From contig NZ_VBWP01000002.1 of assembly GCF_005771635.1 (NCBI RefSeq), positions 248,001-312,000 on the forward strand: a DNA stretch of 64,000 bases, given 5' to 3'. The notes under the pieces are model-generated. The model saw only the letters and a list, made by a program, of their open reading frames with translations, was not told the origin of the DNA and did not search any database. Position numbers and translations under genes: made by a program. This DNA comes from Culicoidibacter larvae. GTDB lineage: Bacteria; Bacillota_I; Bacilli_A; Culicoidibacterales; Culicoidibacteraceae. Of this stretch, positions 1 through 8,581 are shown piece by piece. Within the stretch, counting starts at the first letter, position 1; every line of letters starts with the position of its first letter.

Positions 1-785
1 TTACTTTGAATAATATCAGATACTTCACTTACAAAACTATCATATAACATAATATATTCTAGTTTTGGTAAGCTTTCCAGTACTGATAAATCACTAACCG
101 GCACAGATAATAAACCAATATTTTTTATTTCTTGCAAGTCCTTGAGTCCGGAAATATCGGTATTAGTCGCATACGCAATATCAAACTGCCATAGTTTAGG
201 GAATTGCGCCAGGGTTTCAAGATTACTAACCGTAATTCTATCTTCAAAGCCAATGACTTCAAGATAATACAACTCTGTTTGTGACTCAAAATCTTTCAAA
301 TCAACATCTTGATTCGTGCTTAAAATAAGTTCACCTAATCCCTGAATCTGGCCAATTTTACCGACATCTTCAGCTGACATTGTATTTGTAGTAATTGATA
401 AGGCACGTAATTGCTTCATCGCAAGCAATGGTGAATAATCAGTAATACCACTGTTATCAAGCATCAGAGCTCCATTTGAAACATTTAGATATTGAATCCC
501 TTCCAAATTTTCAACTGACTTTCCGCGCAAATCTAAATAAAAATATCCTAAATTATTAATTAAATCAAACTTTTCTTCGGTAATTTCTTCATAAGCCGGC
601 CAGGTTGCTGGCAGCATAGCTGTTCCGATAGTATTGATTGCTGCCCGTAACTGTTGATCAGGTACTAAAGGAACAAGTTCCTGAGTTTCAGTCACCTCTG
701 CCGCTTGTACTGTTTGAGCAAATGACATAAATATCAATAAAGAACTCAATGCAATTGCACTGAAAATACGTATAATTTTTTGCAT
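1..785 (-). CDS. Exported LRR-like surface protein, 3' end beyond window
   Basis: The reading frame is open from ATG at 785 to the window edge (261 codons, no stop). The first ~29 residues form a signal peptide: basic MQKIIR, a hydrophobic stretch, then AQTVQAA as a likely cleavage site. The mature part repeats short leucine-rich units (for example LEGIQYLNVSNG, LKDLQEIKNIGLL, LESLPKLEYIML) about 22 residues apart, as in internalin-type LRR proteins. The start is fixed by TTGGGGG 7-8 bases upstream. Extracellular binding or adhesion is the likely role; the missing C-terminus would show whether it carries LPXTG or other anchoring domains. The LRR call rests on spacing and hydrophobic pattern only. 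Confidence 0.7.
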   Translation of the reverse strand, partial: MQKIIRIFSAIALSSLLIFMSFAQTVQAAEVTETQELVPLVPDQQLRAAINTIGTAMLPATWPAYEEITEEKFDLINNLGYFYLDLRGKSVENLEGIQYLNVSNGALMLDNSGITDYSPLLAMKQLRALSITTNTMSAEDVGKIGQIQGLGELILSTNQDVDLKDFESQTELYYLEVIGFEDRITVSNLETLAQFPKLWQFDIAYATNTDISGLKDLQEIKNIGLLSVPVSDLSVLESLPKLEYIMLYDSFVSEVSDIIQS

Positions 786-883
786 AAAAAAGACCCCCAA
801 TTGAAATTAATACTTCTTTAGTATAACAAAATCGATATATAAAAGAAGTGTAATTTTATGGGATAGTCTTTCGTTTTAATGGC

Positions 884-916
884 AATACAGGTTCTGTGCA
901 GCACAGAACCTGTATT
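884..916 (-). terminator. Perfect 16-bp hairpin after the lipase operon
   Basis: AATACAGGTTCTGTGC and its exact reverse complement are separated by one base, overlapping the stop codon of the 80-residue gene. The T-tail is better on the + strand (ATTTTTC) than on the - strand, so it may mainly act as an end-of-transcript stem. Confidence 0.6.
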
Positions 917-1157
917 ATTTTTCTTCGGCCTTAACACGGTGGTGCTTGTCTATAAAGTCTTTCAACTCTTGCTCAAGCGCCATAACTTGATTTTGTGCCT
1001 CATTTGATTCTACCACGTTAATTTGTGCTTGTAAGTTGCTGACTGAAACAATCAGCTCATGGCAGATGCTGCGTACATCTTGCGAATACGCATGTTGTTG
1101 TATGCTTTCTATCTGACTGATAATATCATTAAGACGTGAAGTTATTGTATTTGCCAT
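915..1157 (-). CDS. Small helical (coiled-coil) protein, partner of the lipase gene
   Basis: This 80-residue acidic protein has no signal peptide or membrane segment and is predicted by eye to be two amphipathic helices (residues ~5-28 and ~35-72, rich in Q, E, L, V at heptad spacing). It starts 12 bp after the lipase gene, with AGGAGGGG 5 bases before its ATG, so the two are co-transcribed and probably co-translated. I know no specific family. Size, helical content and position beside a lipase with a C-terminal helical domain resemble the small helical partners of type VII-secreted LXG and lipase effectors; that link is inference and there is no WXG motif. Confidence 0.6.
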   Translation of the reverse strand: MANTITSRLNDIISQIESIQQHAYSQDVRSICHELIVSVSNLQAQINVVESNEAQNQVMALEQELKDFIDKHHRVKAEEK

Positions 1158-1169
1158 TTGGTTCCCCTC

Positions 1170-2291
1170 CTATAATTCACGCGTGATTGCTGTATATAAT
1201 CGATCCAGCTGCAAAAAAATGTGTTCAAACAACTGGCTATTTAATTGATACTTTCTTAATTCAGCAATCTGCTCATCAACAAAGGTTTCGACTTCTACCT
1301 TTATTTTATCATGTAATTGCGATAAATACTTTATTTTTAAATCCTCAACTGTTTTCAACTTAGTTGCTGCATAAGCCTTAATGCGGCTGCTTGACTTAAT
1401 AAACTGGCTCTCCAAATCTTGAATATTGTTTTTCAACGCCACTAAATCAGCAATCTTTTCAAGTTGAATGGTAGTCGCCCGATCAGGAGTAATCACCTGT
1501 CCGGCTTGATCGAATACAAACATCTTCATACTATGATTATCCAAAAGCAGATTTACCGAGGCAGCAGCGTCAGTACTTGGCGGATTATACAAAGCGCTAA
1601 ACAATTGTTTGCCATATACAATGTAAGAATCAATAAACGGAAACTTTTGTTCCGGCACCATCACCTGGTGGGTAATATCATCGGCAACATAAAAACAACT
1701 GATGGCCTGCTGATGATCCAGCTTAGCACCAAAATCAATTGATTTTGGCAATGGCGCCGGATTAAACACCACCGCGCGGACACCTAAATCCATCGCCACA
1801 TAAACTGCCTGGGCACCGCCACGCGAATGCCCGCAAACGCCAAGCGTAGCATGCGGGTATTGTGCGCGCACTATAGCTGCATGCTCACTAGCTGCCGGAA
1901 ATGGTTCCTGAAAACCAACCTCGCGGCCAGCAGGCAATACCCGGTCAATCAACGACTGACGCGACTCAATCGTCATCCCCTGCAAAGCACTCATCCCGGT
2001 ATCACCAAAAATATTTTGAAACCAATCAATAGCATTCACCGACCCGCGATAACCAATGATAATATGTTGCTTATCGGCATCAACATAAGTGACATAAGCA
2101 AGTCCAGTCTTTAAACTCGAACTCAATTGTTCATCAACCTGCCACCCCTCTTGCACCAAAAAATCATTCGCATCATCCCAAGCTTTTTGATATAACCGCT
2201 GCTGCCATGTCAAATCCTTATCAGCAACACCATCATACTTGCGCTGATATGCACAAAGCGCCACCGCCCAAAAATGTCGTTCACTCACCAT
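1170..2291 (-). CDS. Lipase (class 3 / DUF2974-like) with C-terminal helical domain
   Basis: The protein is 373 residues from ATG 2291, preceded by GAGG 8 bases upstream; a longer frame to 2369 exists but its N-terminus looks non-coding. The N-terminal ~250 residues are an alpha/beta-hydrolase: YVTYVDADKQHIIIGYRGS is the typical lipase-3 strand region and the nucleophile elbow is CGHSRGG (Gly-His-Ser-Arg-Gly), followed by VFNPAPLP. An Asp near DDITHQVM and a His in LDNHSMKMF could complete the triad. The last ~120 residues are purely helical and charged. There is no signal peptide. Substrate unknown; ester or lipid hydrolysis is the family function. The order lipase then helical tail, plus a small helical partner gene, recalls the S. 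aureus type VII lipase TslA, but no secretion genes are in the window. Confidence 0.75.
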   Translation of the reverse strand: MVSERHFWAVALCAYQRKYDGVADKDLTWQQRLYQKAWDDANDFLVQEGWQVDEQLSSSLKTGLAYVTYVDADKQHIIIGYRGSVNAIDWFQNIFGDTGMSALQGMTIESRQSLIDRVLPAGREVGFQEPFPAASEHAAIVRAQYPHATLGVCGHSRGGAQAVYVAMDLGVRAVVFNPAPLPKSIDFGAKLDHQQAISCFYVADDITHQVMVPEQKFPFIDSYIVYGKQLFSALYNPPSTDAAASVNLLLDNHSMKMFVFDQAGQVITPDRATTIQLEKIADLVALKNNIQDLESQFIKSSSRIKAYAATKLKTVEDLKIKYLSQLHDKIKVEVETFVDEQIAELRKYQLNSQLFEHIFLQLDRLYTAITREL

Positions 2292-2375
2292 AACCCTCAC
2301 CTCACATACCTTTTCTCTATAAACCCCAAAGCGAAAAGTACAGACCAACAGGTCCGCCCTTTTCACCAAACATTC

Positions 2376-2924
2376 TCAATCCTCATCCGGCAACCATACA
2401 ACATTAACCGTTGTCTTCGACATCGTCAAGCGCGCCACATCATCACCATGTAAATAATCCTGCACTTCATCGTCTTCAAGCATCAATGGCAAACGATTAT
2501 GCAACACCATAAATTCCGGTGTCGCTTCCTGAGTAATAATCACAAACCGCGGCTCACCATCAACCATACGGTACAGTCCCGCCACTTTCAGTGTCGGCTG
2601 ACCATCACGATGCACAGCATTCTTCACCTTATGATCCTGCCACTCATAAAAATATGGCATATAAACCACACAACGGCGATGCAGCATATCTTCACGAAAA
2701 AATGGTTTATCCAAAACCGTCTCCTGACGGGCATTAATTATCACACCAGTTCCCTGCCACTTAGGAATACCCCATTGCATCTCTGCAAAACCAAACTTCG
2801 TCTTTACCAAAGCAAATTCAGTCGGAAAAACCTCACCAACTTTAATCTGCGAAAGCGTCGTGCCGGCAAGGGCAAAAAAAGTATTCAGTTGCTCTTGAGT
2901 CAAAGAATGAAATCTACCGCACAC
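2376..2924 (-). CDS. SRAP-family abasic-site processing protein (YedK/HMCES type)
   Basis: SRAP proteins covalently trap abasic sites in single-stranded DNA through Cys2, forming a thiazolidine DNA-protein crosslink that protects replication forks. Here Cys2 directly follows the start (GTG TGC; GGAGG lies about 10 bases upstream). The other family landmarks are present: NARQETV, the FYEWQ glutamate and HNRLPLML with the active-site His. At 182 residues it is shorter than the ~220 of E. coli YedK, but no core motif is missing. It lies about 84 bp upstream of the lipase gene on the same strand and may share its transcript. Confidence 0.9.
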   Translation of the reverse strand: MCGRFHSLTQEQLNTFFALAGTTLSQIKVGEVFPTEFALVKTKFGFAEMQWGIPKWQGTGVIINARQETVLDKPFFREDMLHRRCVVYMPYFYEWQDHKVKNAVHRDGQPTLKVAGLYRMVDGEPRFVIITQEATPEFMVLHNRLPLMLEDDEVQDYLHGDDVARLTMSKTTVNVVWLPDED

Positions 2925-2974
2925 TGCTTTACCGCCTCCATGAATAAATTATACCACAATTTTTAGGAAAAACA

Positions 2975-3007
2975 GAAACGAGTCCGGTACAATTCCGGAC
3001 TCGTTTC
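2975..3007 (-). terminator. Terminator of the Cna-B adhesin gene
   Basis: A 13-bp stem GAAACGAGTCCGG with a 7-base loop is followed on the - strand by TGTTTTTCC. Confidence 0.8.
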
Positions 3008-3065
3008 CACTTTCTATATATCAAATCTATATCATTCAACAAAAACTATCTTTCCAAGGGGGCTA

Positions 3066-4490
3066 TCAAGATAAGTTATTTTGTTTTCTAACGAATAATA
3101 CTCCCAGACTTAATACCATAATTATCGCACCACCAATAATAAACTCAGTAGTACTTAAACCAGTAGTTGGTAACGTGTTGTTCCCCGTTGTATTATTATC
3201 AGTTGTATTGAACACTTGCGGCAACGGGGCATTTTCTCTAGTAACAGCTACCAAATCATCAGCAGTAATTGTAATCTCATATGGCGTATCATCAAGCTGA
3301 TAACCTACCGGTGCCTTGACTTCTATCAATTCATAAGTATCAAAGGTTAAATCAGAAATTGAACCTTTACCGTCTTCATCGGTCACTATCGTGCCCACTT
3401 TTTCTCCGTCACTTACACGAATAACCTCAAACTCTGCACCGGCGAGTTTCTCACCGGTTGTGCTATCAGTCTTCAACAGACTGATGCCGCCGGTTACACC
3501 GAAACCGTCGCCACCACCTTCAGAAACTCGGGTAGTATTTCGCGAACTATATACTTCCGTACCTTCACCTTGTAAAGTAACAGTATTTTCAATATAGGTC
3601 CCGGCTGGAACAGTACTCGTTAGTTGAGTATCATAACTCAGCAAGTACCCTTCGCCGTTTATATTACCGAAGTCAATCGTAAAACCTCCAGCATTTTGAG
3701 TTATAGCTAAACTAGCCGTAACATCTACATGGTTTTTTATAACGACCTTACCATTTTGAATTGAATAATCAACTTTATAAACAATCAATGAATCAATAAC
3801 TAATTCATGGTATGCACCAACAGTATCGGTTAGCACCGCTTTTGGTATTGTATTGTGAGCAACATTTACCCGCGTGTACCAATGAATTTTATTCGGACTT
3901 TCAGGATAATCAAAACCACCATACTTAAAAAGCACTTCATTTGGGTTTTCACCAGTTCCTTTAAATTCAATATCTTGTTCAAAAGTAACACCATCACTAT
4001 CAGTGAATATAAACGGGAAGGTATTCTCATCAATCATTTCAAATGTTTTAAAGCCTGATAAAAACCACATTGTTCCCTGTACGTTGGAATGCGTTTCAAC
4101 ATAATCAGTAAAAGTTACCGTTACAATACCAGTTACTTGATTTACAAAAACCGTACCAACAACGTTGTTTGGTGCAATACCATTGTCATCTAGTAATGGA
4201 AAGGATAAATTCTTTGTTAACTTTAGCAAGCTCGGCAGTGTAAATGTCGCTGTATCACCAGCTTTTACTGTGTTATTCGGAATTGACCAATCCATGTTCA
4301 CTCGAGCCTGTTCATATCGTGACCAAGGACTTTCAGTGCCGCCGTTTTCATGAGTAATATAAATGTTATCAATAATAGAATTAACACTCTTAGCTTGCAC
4401 ATTATTGTTTTTTACCATATTTATGCCCATAAAAATAAAGAGCACTGCAAAAAAGGCCGCAACAAATTTATAATATTTTTTAGTCTGCAT
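3066..4490 (-). CDS. LPXTG-anchored Cna-B/SpaA-type surface adhesin
   Basis: The 474-residue protein begins with a signal peptide (KKYYKF, a hydrophobic run, then NNVQAKS). Residues ~40-310 look like the two Ig-like domains of collagen-adhesin/fibrinogen-binding proteins. Residues ~332-415 are a Cna-B/SpaA domain: LLKTDSTTGEKLAGAEFEV supplies the isopeptide Lys and YELIEVKAPVGY the catalytic Glu. The C-terminus carries LPTTG, a hydrophobic segment and RKQNN, so sortase should link it to the wall. It is divergent from an Mga-type regulator 250 bp away, which commonly controls such genes. The Shine-Dalgarno is GCGGGGG, a G-run shared with other surface genes here. Ligand unknown. Confidence 0.9.
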   Translation of the reverse strand: MQTKKYYKFVAAFFAVLFIFMGINMVKNNNVQAKSVNSIIDNIYITHENGGTESPWSRYEQARVNMDWSIPNNTVKAGDTATFTLPSLLKLTKNLSFPLLDDNGIAPNNVVGTVFVNQVTGIVTVTFTDYVETHSNVQGTMWFLSGFKTFEMIDENTFPFIFTDSDGVTFEQDIEFKGTGENPNEVLFKYGGFDYPESPNKIHWYTRVNVAHNTIPKAVLTDTVGAYHELVIDSLIVYKVDYSIQNGKVVIKNHVDVTASLAITQNAGGFTIDFGNINGEGYLLSYDTQLTSTVPAGTYIENTVTLQGEGTEVYSSRNTTRVSEGGGDGFGVTGGISLLKTDSTTGEKLAGAEFEVIRVSDGEKVGTIVTDEDGKGSISDLTFDTYELIEVKAPVGYQLDDTPYEITITADDLVAVTRENAPLPQVFNTTDNNTTGNNTLPTTGLSTTEFIIGGAIIMVLSLGVLFVRKQNNLS

Positions 4491-4741
4491 TTGTGATTCC
4501 CCCGCATATATATTTATTTATAGATAAAGTATATCTAACTAGTTCAAAAAATCTTCCCAAAAAATGCTTGAAAAATCACATTTTTTGAAGTTTATTTTGC
4601 TTGAATACGTACTCAAAACGAATTATACTTTAGTCATTAATTAATTCTATATGGAAGACGAAAAAGTTGAGTTATGATTTACATAATGGTTTTCTTGGGG
4701 AAATATCACAGCTACTTAACAATTTCATTCTGGGGGAAGCC
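4491..4741. promoter_or_regulatory. Divergent promoter region between adhesin and Mga-type regulator
   Basis: This 251-bp AT-rich gap contains the promoters of both genes. On the - strand a TATACT box lies ~45 bases before the adhesin start. I see no long palindrome; Mga proteins bind extended, poorly conserved sites, so none can be assigned by eye. Confidence 0.5.
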
Positions 4742-6235
4742 ATGAAACATTTTTTAGATAAACATGCATTGCGGCGATATACAATAATGGAACTTTTTTT
4801 ACGTGATCGGCAAACTTGGACAATTGCCGAGATTGCTACACGTCTCGATTTAGATGCGCGCACCGTCGCTAAAGATTTATCTGCCTTACAGGCGGAATTT
4901 TTTTCTTGGCCGGATATAACCTTTGTCAACCATCAGAATGGCATATCATTTTCACTAAGTTATGCAGCTTACTTTAATCCCAATAAAGTTTTGTTCCATT
5001 TTTTACAAACCTCTATTCCGTTTCTATTCATTACCGAACTATTAGCAAAACCTTCAATCAATCCGGTGAGTTTTATTGACAAGCATTTCATCAGTAAATC
5101 AACTTTTTATCGGCACTTAAAAATGATTAAAGAAATTTTGGCAACCTTTGAATTGAAAATTAGTTCGCCGCCATTTACATTGATTGGCAACGAAGAACAA
5201 ATTCGTTTCTTTTATTATTTCTTTTTTGATGACTTTGATGAGGAACACTTCTGGCAATATTTTCCAATTAATCAAGATAGCATCATTACTCTGCTCAGCA
5301 GCGTCGAGAAAATTATGCACTTTCAAATGCTTGAATACAACCGCCAGTCACTGGTAAAATTACTTGCAATTCATAAGTATCGCATGTTTGGTAAACACTA
5401 TGCACCGATGCATCAGTCCAGCACTATGTATCCGCTCTGTGATGAAGTCGGTATTTATAGTTTTTCGATTCAAACATTAACTGAGTTTTTACGTAAAAGT
5501 CAGCTCCCCGAAGAAATCTGCTATAATGAATCAATCAGTATCCTCGCCTCAGTCATTTCTTTGGCCTTCTTTGAACAAACCGCTTCTATTGCTGACTCAG
5601 TTATTAACTACAACTATCGTTCTAATACTGCTGGTATTCAACTAGTTGATAAAACCTTGGAACTTTGCTGTCAATATTTTGATCTGCCACAAGAAGAAAT
5701 CACTAAATTTATTAAAGCAAGTTTGCTCTGTGTCTATTTTTTCGTTGTCAACTACACAGTAAATATCAGCTATTTTGAAAATATGGAGCAATATAAAGAC
5801 TTTATCGATGAATATCAAGTTGAAATAAAACAATGCACAAAATCTATCTATCAACTAGCAAAAAAAATTCTACCTAAAGAAAACTATCAGCATATCATTG
5901 CCTCAGAAAGCTACATAAAATATTCACTGACAAAAATTCTCTTACCAATTATAAAACACCATAAAGTACGCCGTGCTATTCGAGTTTATGCAACATGTGC
6001 GAAAGGCTACCACCAAACTCGCTATCTACAAACCTATCTTAGTAATCATTTTGCCTTCAACTTAGAATTCACCACTTATCCTATCGACGCGGATATCATC
6101 ATTACTGATACCGAACTTATCGACCACCAAATTAATGAAAACTCAATTATCGTTAACTATCACTATCCATTTCTCTCTGAAGTAGACAAACTCCGCTTAC
6201 AAGAAGTCTTGACTGATTTTGAGAAAAAACTATAA
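4742..6235 (+). CDS. Mga/AtxA-type PRD-containing transcription regulator
   Basis: The 497-residue protein starts at ATG 4742 with GGGGGA five bases upstream; the frame extends to 4667 without a good ribosome site. Residues ~10-60 form a winged helix (TIAEIATRLDLDARTVAKDL) and ~80-150 a second HTH_Mga-type segment (SKSTFYRHLKMIKEI). A long helical middle corresponds to PRD-like domains, and the last ~90 residues (RVYATCAKGYHQTRYL, DADIIITDTEL) resemble the EIIB-like dimerisation domain of Mga/AtxA. Such regulators activate surface-protein genes and can respond to PTS phosphorylation; divergent placement suggests the Cna-B adhesin as target (inference). Confidence 0.85.
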   Translation: MKHFLDKHALRRYTIMELFLRDRQTWTIAEIATRLDLDARTVAKDLSALQAEFFSWPDITFVNHQNGISFSLSYAAYFNPNKVLFHFLQTSIPFLFITELLAKPSINPVSFIDKHFISKSTFYRHLKMIKEILATFELKISSPPFTLIGNEEQIRFFYYFFFDDFDEEHFWQYFPINQDSIITLLSSVEKIMHFQMLEYNRQSLVKLLAIHKYRMFGKHYAPMHQSSTMYPLCDEVGIYSFSIQTLTEFLRKSQLPEEICYNESISILASVISLAFFEQTASIADSVINYNYRSNTAGIQLVDKTLELCCQYFDLPQEEITKFIKASLLCVYFFVVNYTVNISYFENMEQYKDFIDEYQVEIKQCTKSIYQLAKKILPKENYQHIIASESYIKYSLTKILLPIIKHHKVRRAIRVYATCAKGYHQTRYLQTYLSNHFAFNLEFTTYPIDADIIITDTELIDHQINENSIIVNYHYPFLSEVDKLRLQEVLTDFEKKL

Positions 6236-6249
6236 ACTAAAACAAAAAA

Positions 6250-6276
6250 GGCTCCGTCTAAAACGGAGTCTTTTTC
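6250..6276 (+). terminator. Terminator of the Mga-type regulator gene
   Basis: Stem GGCTCCGT / ACGGAGTC with a short loop, followed by TTTTTCT, 12 bp after the stop codon. Confidence 0.8.
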
Positions 6277-6285
6277 TGCTTTCAC

Positions 6286-7122
6286 CTATAAATCAAACAC
6301 TACAATTTCTGGTTGCGCAAAGAAACGTACTTGCATCGGACCGACATTACCACCGAGTCCGGAAGTAATATAAATATTATTGCCATCATAGTTTTTCATA
6401 CCATACAAATACTTGTCACCATAGCTACTAGGTATAATTGGTGCAAATAAGCCAAATGCGGTAACTTGACCAGCGTGTAAATGGCCAGCAAGCGTTAAAT
6501 CAATATGCTGGTGCTGCTCAACAGTCAACTCTTCGAAATAATCCGGATTATGCGCCAGCATAATCATAAAATCATTTGGCGCCGCATCACCAATCGCCAA
6601 ATCGGCATCGGGAGCGCCAAAATACCAATCTTCAACACCGCCAATACGAATGCGATCATCACCCTGATTAATCCAGAAGCCGGCATTATCAACATTCTGG
6701 ATGTTATATTCATCAAATGCTGCATACAGCCGTTCCAAGCGCGCCTGATCATGATTGCCGGTCACTGCATAAATACCAAGCGGTGCTCGCAACTGCCCAA
6801 GTATAGCAAAAGTCTCATCAATATACTGCGCATAATTAATATAATCGCCGCCAAGCAAAATAATATCCGGTTGCTCAGCATTCATCATATCAACAACTTT
6901 CTGCAACATCTCGGTATTACTGCCATTAGTCAAGGTATCATATTGAAAATCAGCAGCAAAAACAATCTTCTTGCCACGAAAACTTTCCGGCACAGCAAAG
7001 TCAGCCAAGCTCACTCTCGTCACTTTAACCTGGGTATATTCATAAAAGCTCCAAACCGCCATCAAGGCGCCGGAAACAATAATAACTAGTAGGAAAACAA
7101 ATGTATTTCTGATAAACTTCAT
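6286..7122 (-). CDS. Membrane-anchored metallophosphoesterase (YkuE-like)
   Basis: The 278-residue protein starts at ATG 7122 (AGGTGA upstream); the open frame continues to 7323 but that part is a terminator and non-coding. Residues ~4-24 are an uncleaved hydrophobic anchor, placing the enzyme outside the membrane. Calcineurin-type motifs follow: LGGDYIN (Asp), TGNHDQ (Asn-His), MLAHNPD (His) and AGHLHAGQ (His-x-His). The first motif, normally D-x-H, reads ADFQYD here, so the metal-binding His is Gln. Relatives cleave phospholipid or UDP-lipid phosphodiesters; the substrate here is unknown, and the substitution may alter metal binding at one site. Confidence 0.85.
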   Translation of the reverse strand: MKFIRNTFVFLLVIIVSGALMAVWSFYEYTQVKVTRVSLADFAVPESFRGKKIVFAADFQYDTLTNGSNTEMLQKVVDMMNAEQPDIILLGGDYINYAQYIDETFAILGQLRAPLGIYAVTGNHDQARLERLYAAFDEYNIQNVDNAGFWINQGDDRIRIGGVEDWYFGAPDADLAIGDAAPNDFMIMLAHNPDYFEELTVEQHQHIDLTLAGHLHAGQVTAFGLFAPIIPSSYGDKYLYGMKNYDGNNIYITSGLGGNVGPMQVRFFAQPEIVVFDL

Positions 7123-7202
7123 GTAATCACCTGAGTCCAATTGTAACACAATTATCACTGCATATGAGACTTCTAACAAAAATGTTCGTTGTGAAAAAAG
7201 AA

Positions 7203-7233
7203 GAAAAGAGCAGTCCGGCGGACTGCTCTTTTC
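7203..7233 (-). terminator. Terminator at the end of the nrd operon
   Basis: A perfect 15-bp inverted repeat, GAAAAGAGCAGTCCG, one-base separation, with a T-rich arm on the - strand 7 bp beyond the ATP-cone stop codon. Confidence 0.85.
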
Positions 7234-7240
7234 CCAATTT

Positions 7241-7567
7241 CTATCTATTTTGCTCACGAGCTGCTTCACGTTTCGCCCGCTCACGATTACGCGTATCGCG
7301 ATACAAAATATATGCTTTAGCAACTTTAGGATACTCCTGCATCAAAGCAACTTCAACCATATCTTGAATCTCTTCAACTTGCATTGCCCGCTCAGTCACT
7401 GCCCGCTCAATTGGCGCAGTAATCTTTTGCTGCACCACTTCGTAGTCCAGCTCAGTTCCGGTCGCCCACGCGGCCTTCTGAATCGCATTAACGATTTTAA
7501 TAACATCAAATCGCTCACGCAAACCATCTCTTTTAATAACTTCGTGATAATAAACTGTCAAGCTCAT
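7241..7567 (-). CDS. Free-standing ATP-cone protein in the nrd operon
   Basis: The 108-residue protein is almost entirely one ATP-cone domain: VIKRDGLRERFDVIKIVNAI at residues ~10-30 is the nucleotide-binding entry motif and EYPKVAKAYILYRDTR the closing helix. ATP-cones are allosteric dATP/ATP sensors normally fused to NrdA, NrdD or to the zinc ribbon of NrdR. This protein has no cysteine and no zinc ribbon, and the neighbouring class Ib NrdE lacks its own cone. It begins 6 bp after nrdF; GGAGG is only 2 bases from the ATG but 8 from a TTG two codons later, so initiation at TTG is possible. It may regulate NrdEF in trans (inference). Confidence 0.8.
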   Translation of the reverse strand: MSLTVYYHEVIKRDGLRERFDVIKIVNAIQKAAWATGTELDYEVVQQKITAPIERAVTERAMQVEEIQDMVEVALMQEYPKVAKAYILYRDTRNRERAKREAAREQNR

Positions 7568-7573
7568 CGCCTC

Positions 7574-8536
7574 CTAGAAAATAAAATCTTCATCCTTTAA
7601 TGCTTCAACTCGGGTCGTTTTAATATATCCGTTACCTTTAGTAGAGAAAAAGTCATGGTTTTTAGTATCAGTACGCAAACCATTGATAACAATCGGGTTG
7701 ATATCATCTTCGGTAACATTGAAGAAGGCATCAAATCCTAAGTTCATCATTGCTTTGTCACCATTATATTTAGTGAAGTCCATAACCTGATCAATCAAAC
7801 CGATTTGGCTATAAACCTCAGTAGTATAATGTTGTTCGATTCCTTGTAAATGCTCAAGAATTTGAACCACTTCACGTTCTGCTTCAACTTGTTCTTTATC
7901 AGTCAAACGTTTGAAAACATCTTGTGCCAATAATCCAACATAAACACCATGTACTGATTCATCACGAATAATTAAGTTAATAATCTCGCCACTATTGATA
8001 AGTTTTCCTTGCCCCGCTAAATATAACGGATAGAAGAATCCTGAGTAAAACAGGAATGTCTCCAAGAATACACTTGTCGCCATTGCCAAATATAAGCTCT
8101 TATCATTATTAATAGCAGCATATTTATCATGAATAAAAGTAATCTTATCTTGCAGAAATTCATTTTTTAATACCCAGTCAAAAATTTCATCAATTCGTTC
8201 CATTGAAGAAAGTGTTGAATAAATACTACTATAACTTTTAGCATGCATATGTTCCATAGCTCCCATGAAGCCAAGAACACCCTTTTGATGTTGTGAAGTG
8301 ACTGCCCGTGAAATAAGCGGCATACCATTGCTGCCTTGTTCAGTATCAAGCAAAGTTAATCCACCTAATACATGTTCATAAGCACGTTTCTCCTCCTCGG
8401 TTAACGTCATCCACGTTAACTTATCATCAGCTAAAGGAATTTCTTCATCTACCCAAAACTGACGCACATTCTGATCCCAGAATATTTTTGTATAGTCATC
8501 ATCCATACGATTCCAGTTTACTGCTGAAAATGCCAT
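7574..8536 (-). CDS. nrdF: Ribonucleotide reductase class Ib, small (radical) subunit
   Basis: NrdF holds the dimetal-tyrosyl radical cofactor (usually dimanganese in class Ib) that starts nucleotide reduction by NrdE. All ligands are visible: Asp64 (LLDTEQG), Glu95 and His98 (AMEHMH), Glu159 (FLETF), Glu193 and His196 (RDESVH), and the radical Tyr102 in SYSSIYSTL. It is therefore not one of the metal-free class Ie variants of some Mollicutes and streptococci. Length 320 is usual. GGAGG lies 7-8 bases before ATG. It is third of four nrd genes; the gap from nrdE (173 bp) contains a long stem. Confidence 0.97.
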   Translation of the reverse strand: MAFSAVNWNRMDDDYTKIFWDQNVRQFWVDEEIPLADDKLTWMTLTEEEKRAYEHVLGGLTLLDTEQGSNGMPLISRAVTSQHQKGVLGFMGAMEHMHAKSYSSIYSTLSSMERIDEIFDWVLKNEFLQDKITFIHDKYAAINNDKSLYLAMATSVFLETFLFYSGFFYPLYLAGQGKLINSGEIINLIIRDESVHGVYVGLLAQDVFKRLTDKEQVEAEREVVQILEHLQGIEQHYTTEVYSQIGLIDQVMDFTKYNGDKAMMNLGFDAFFNVTEDDINPIVINGLRTDTKNHDFFSTKGNGYIKTTRVEALKDEDFIF

Positions 8537-8581
8537 ATTTTTTCCTCCTTAAAAATTATATCTGTTTTTTTCTATTAAATG

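Noticed and set aside
7574-8536. Metal-free class Ie NrdF as in some Mollicutes
   Set aside because: All six metal ligands and the radical Tyr are present.
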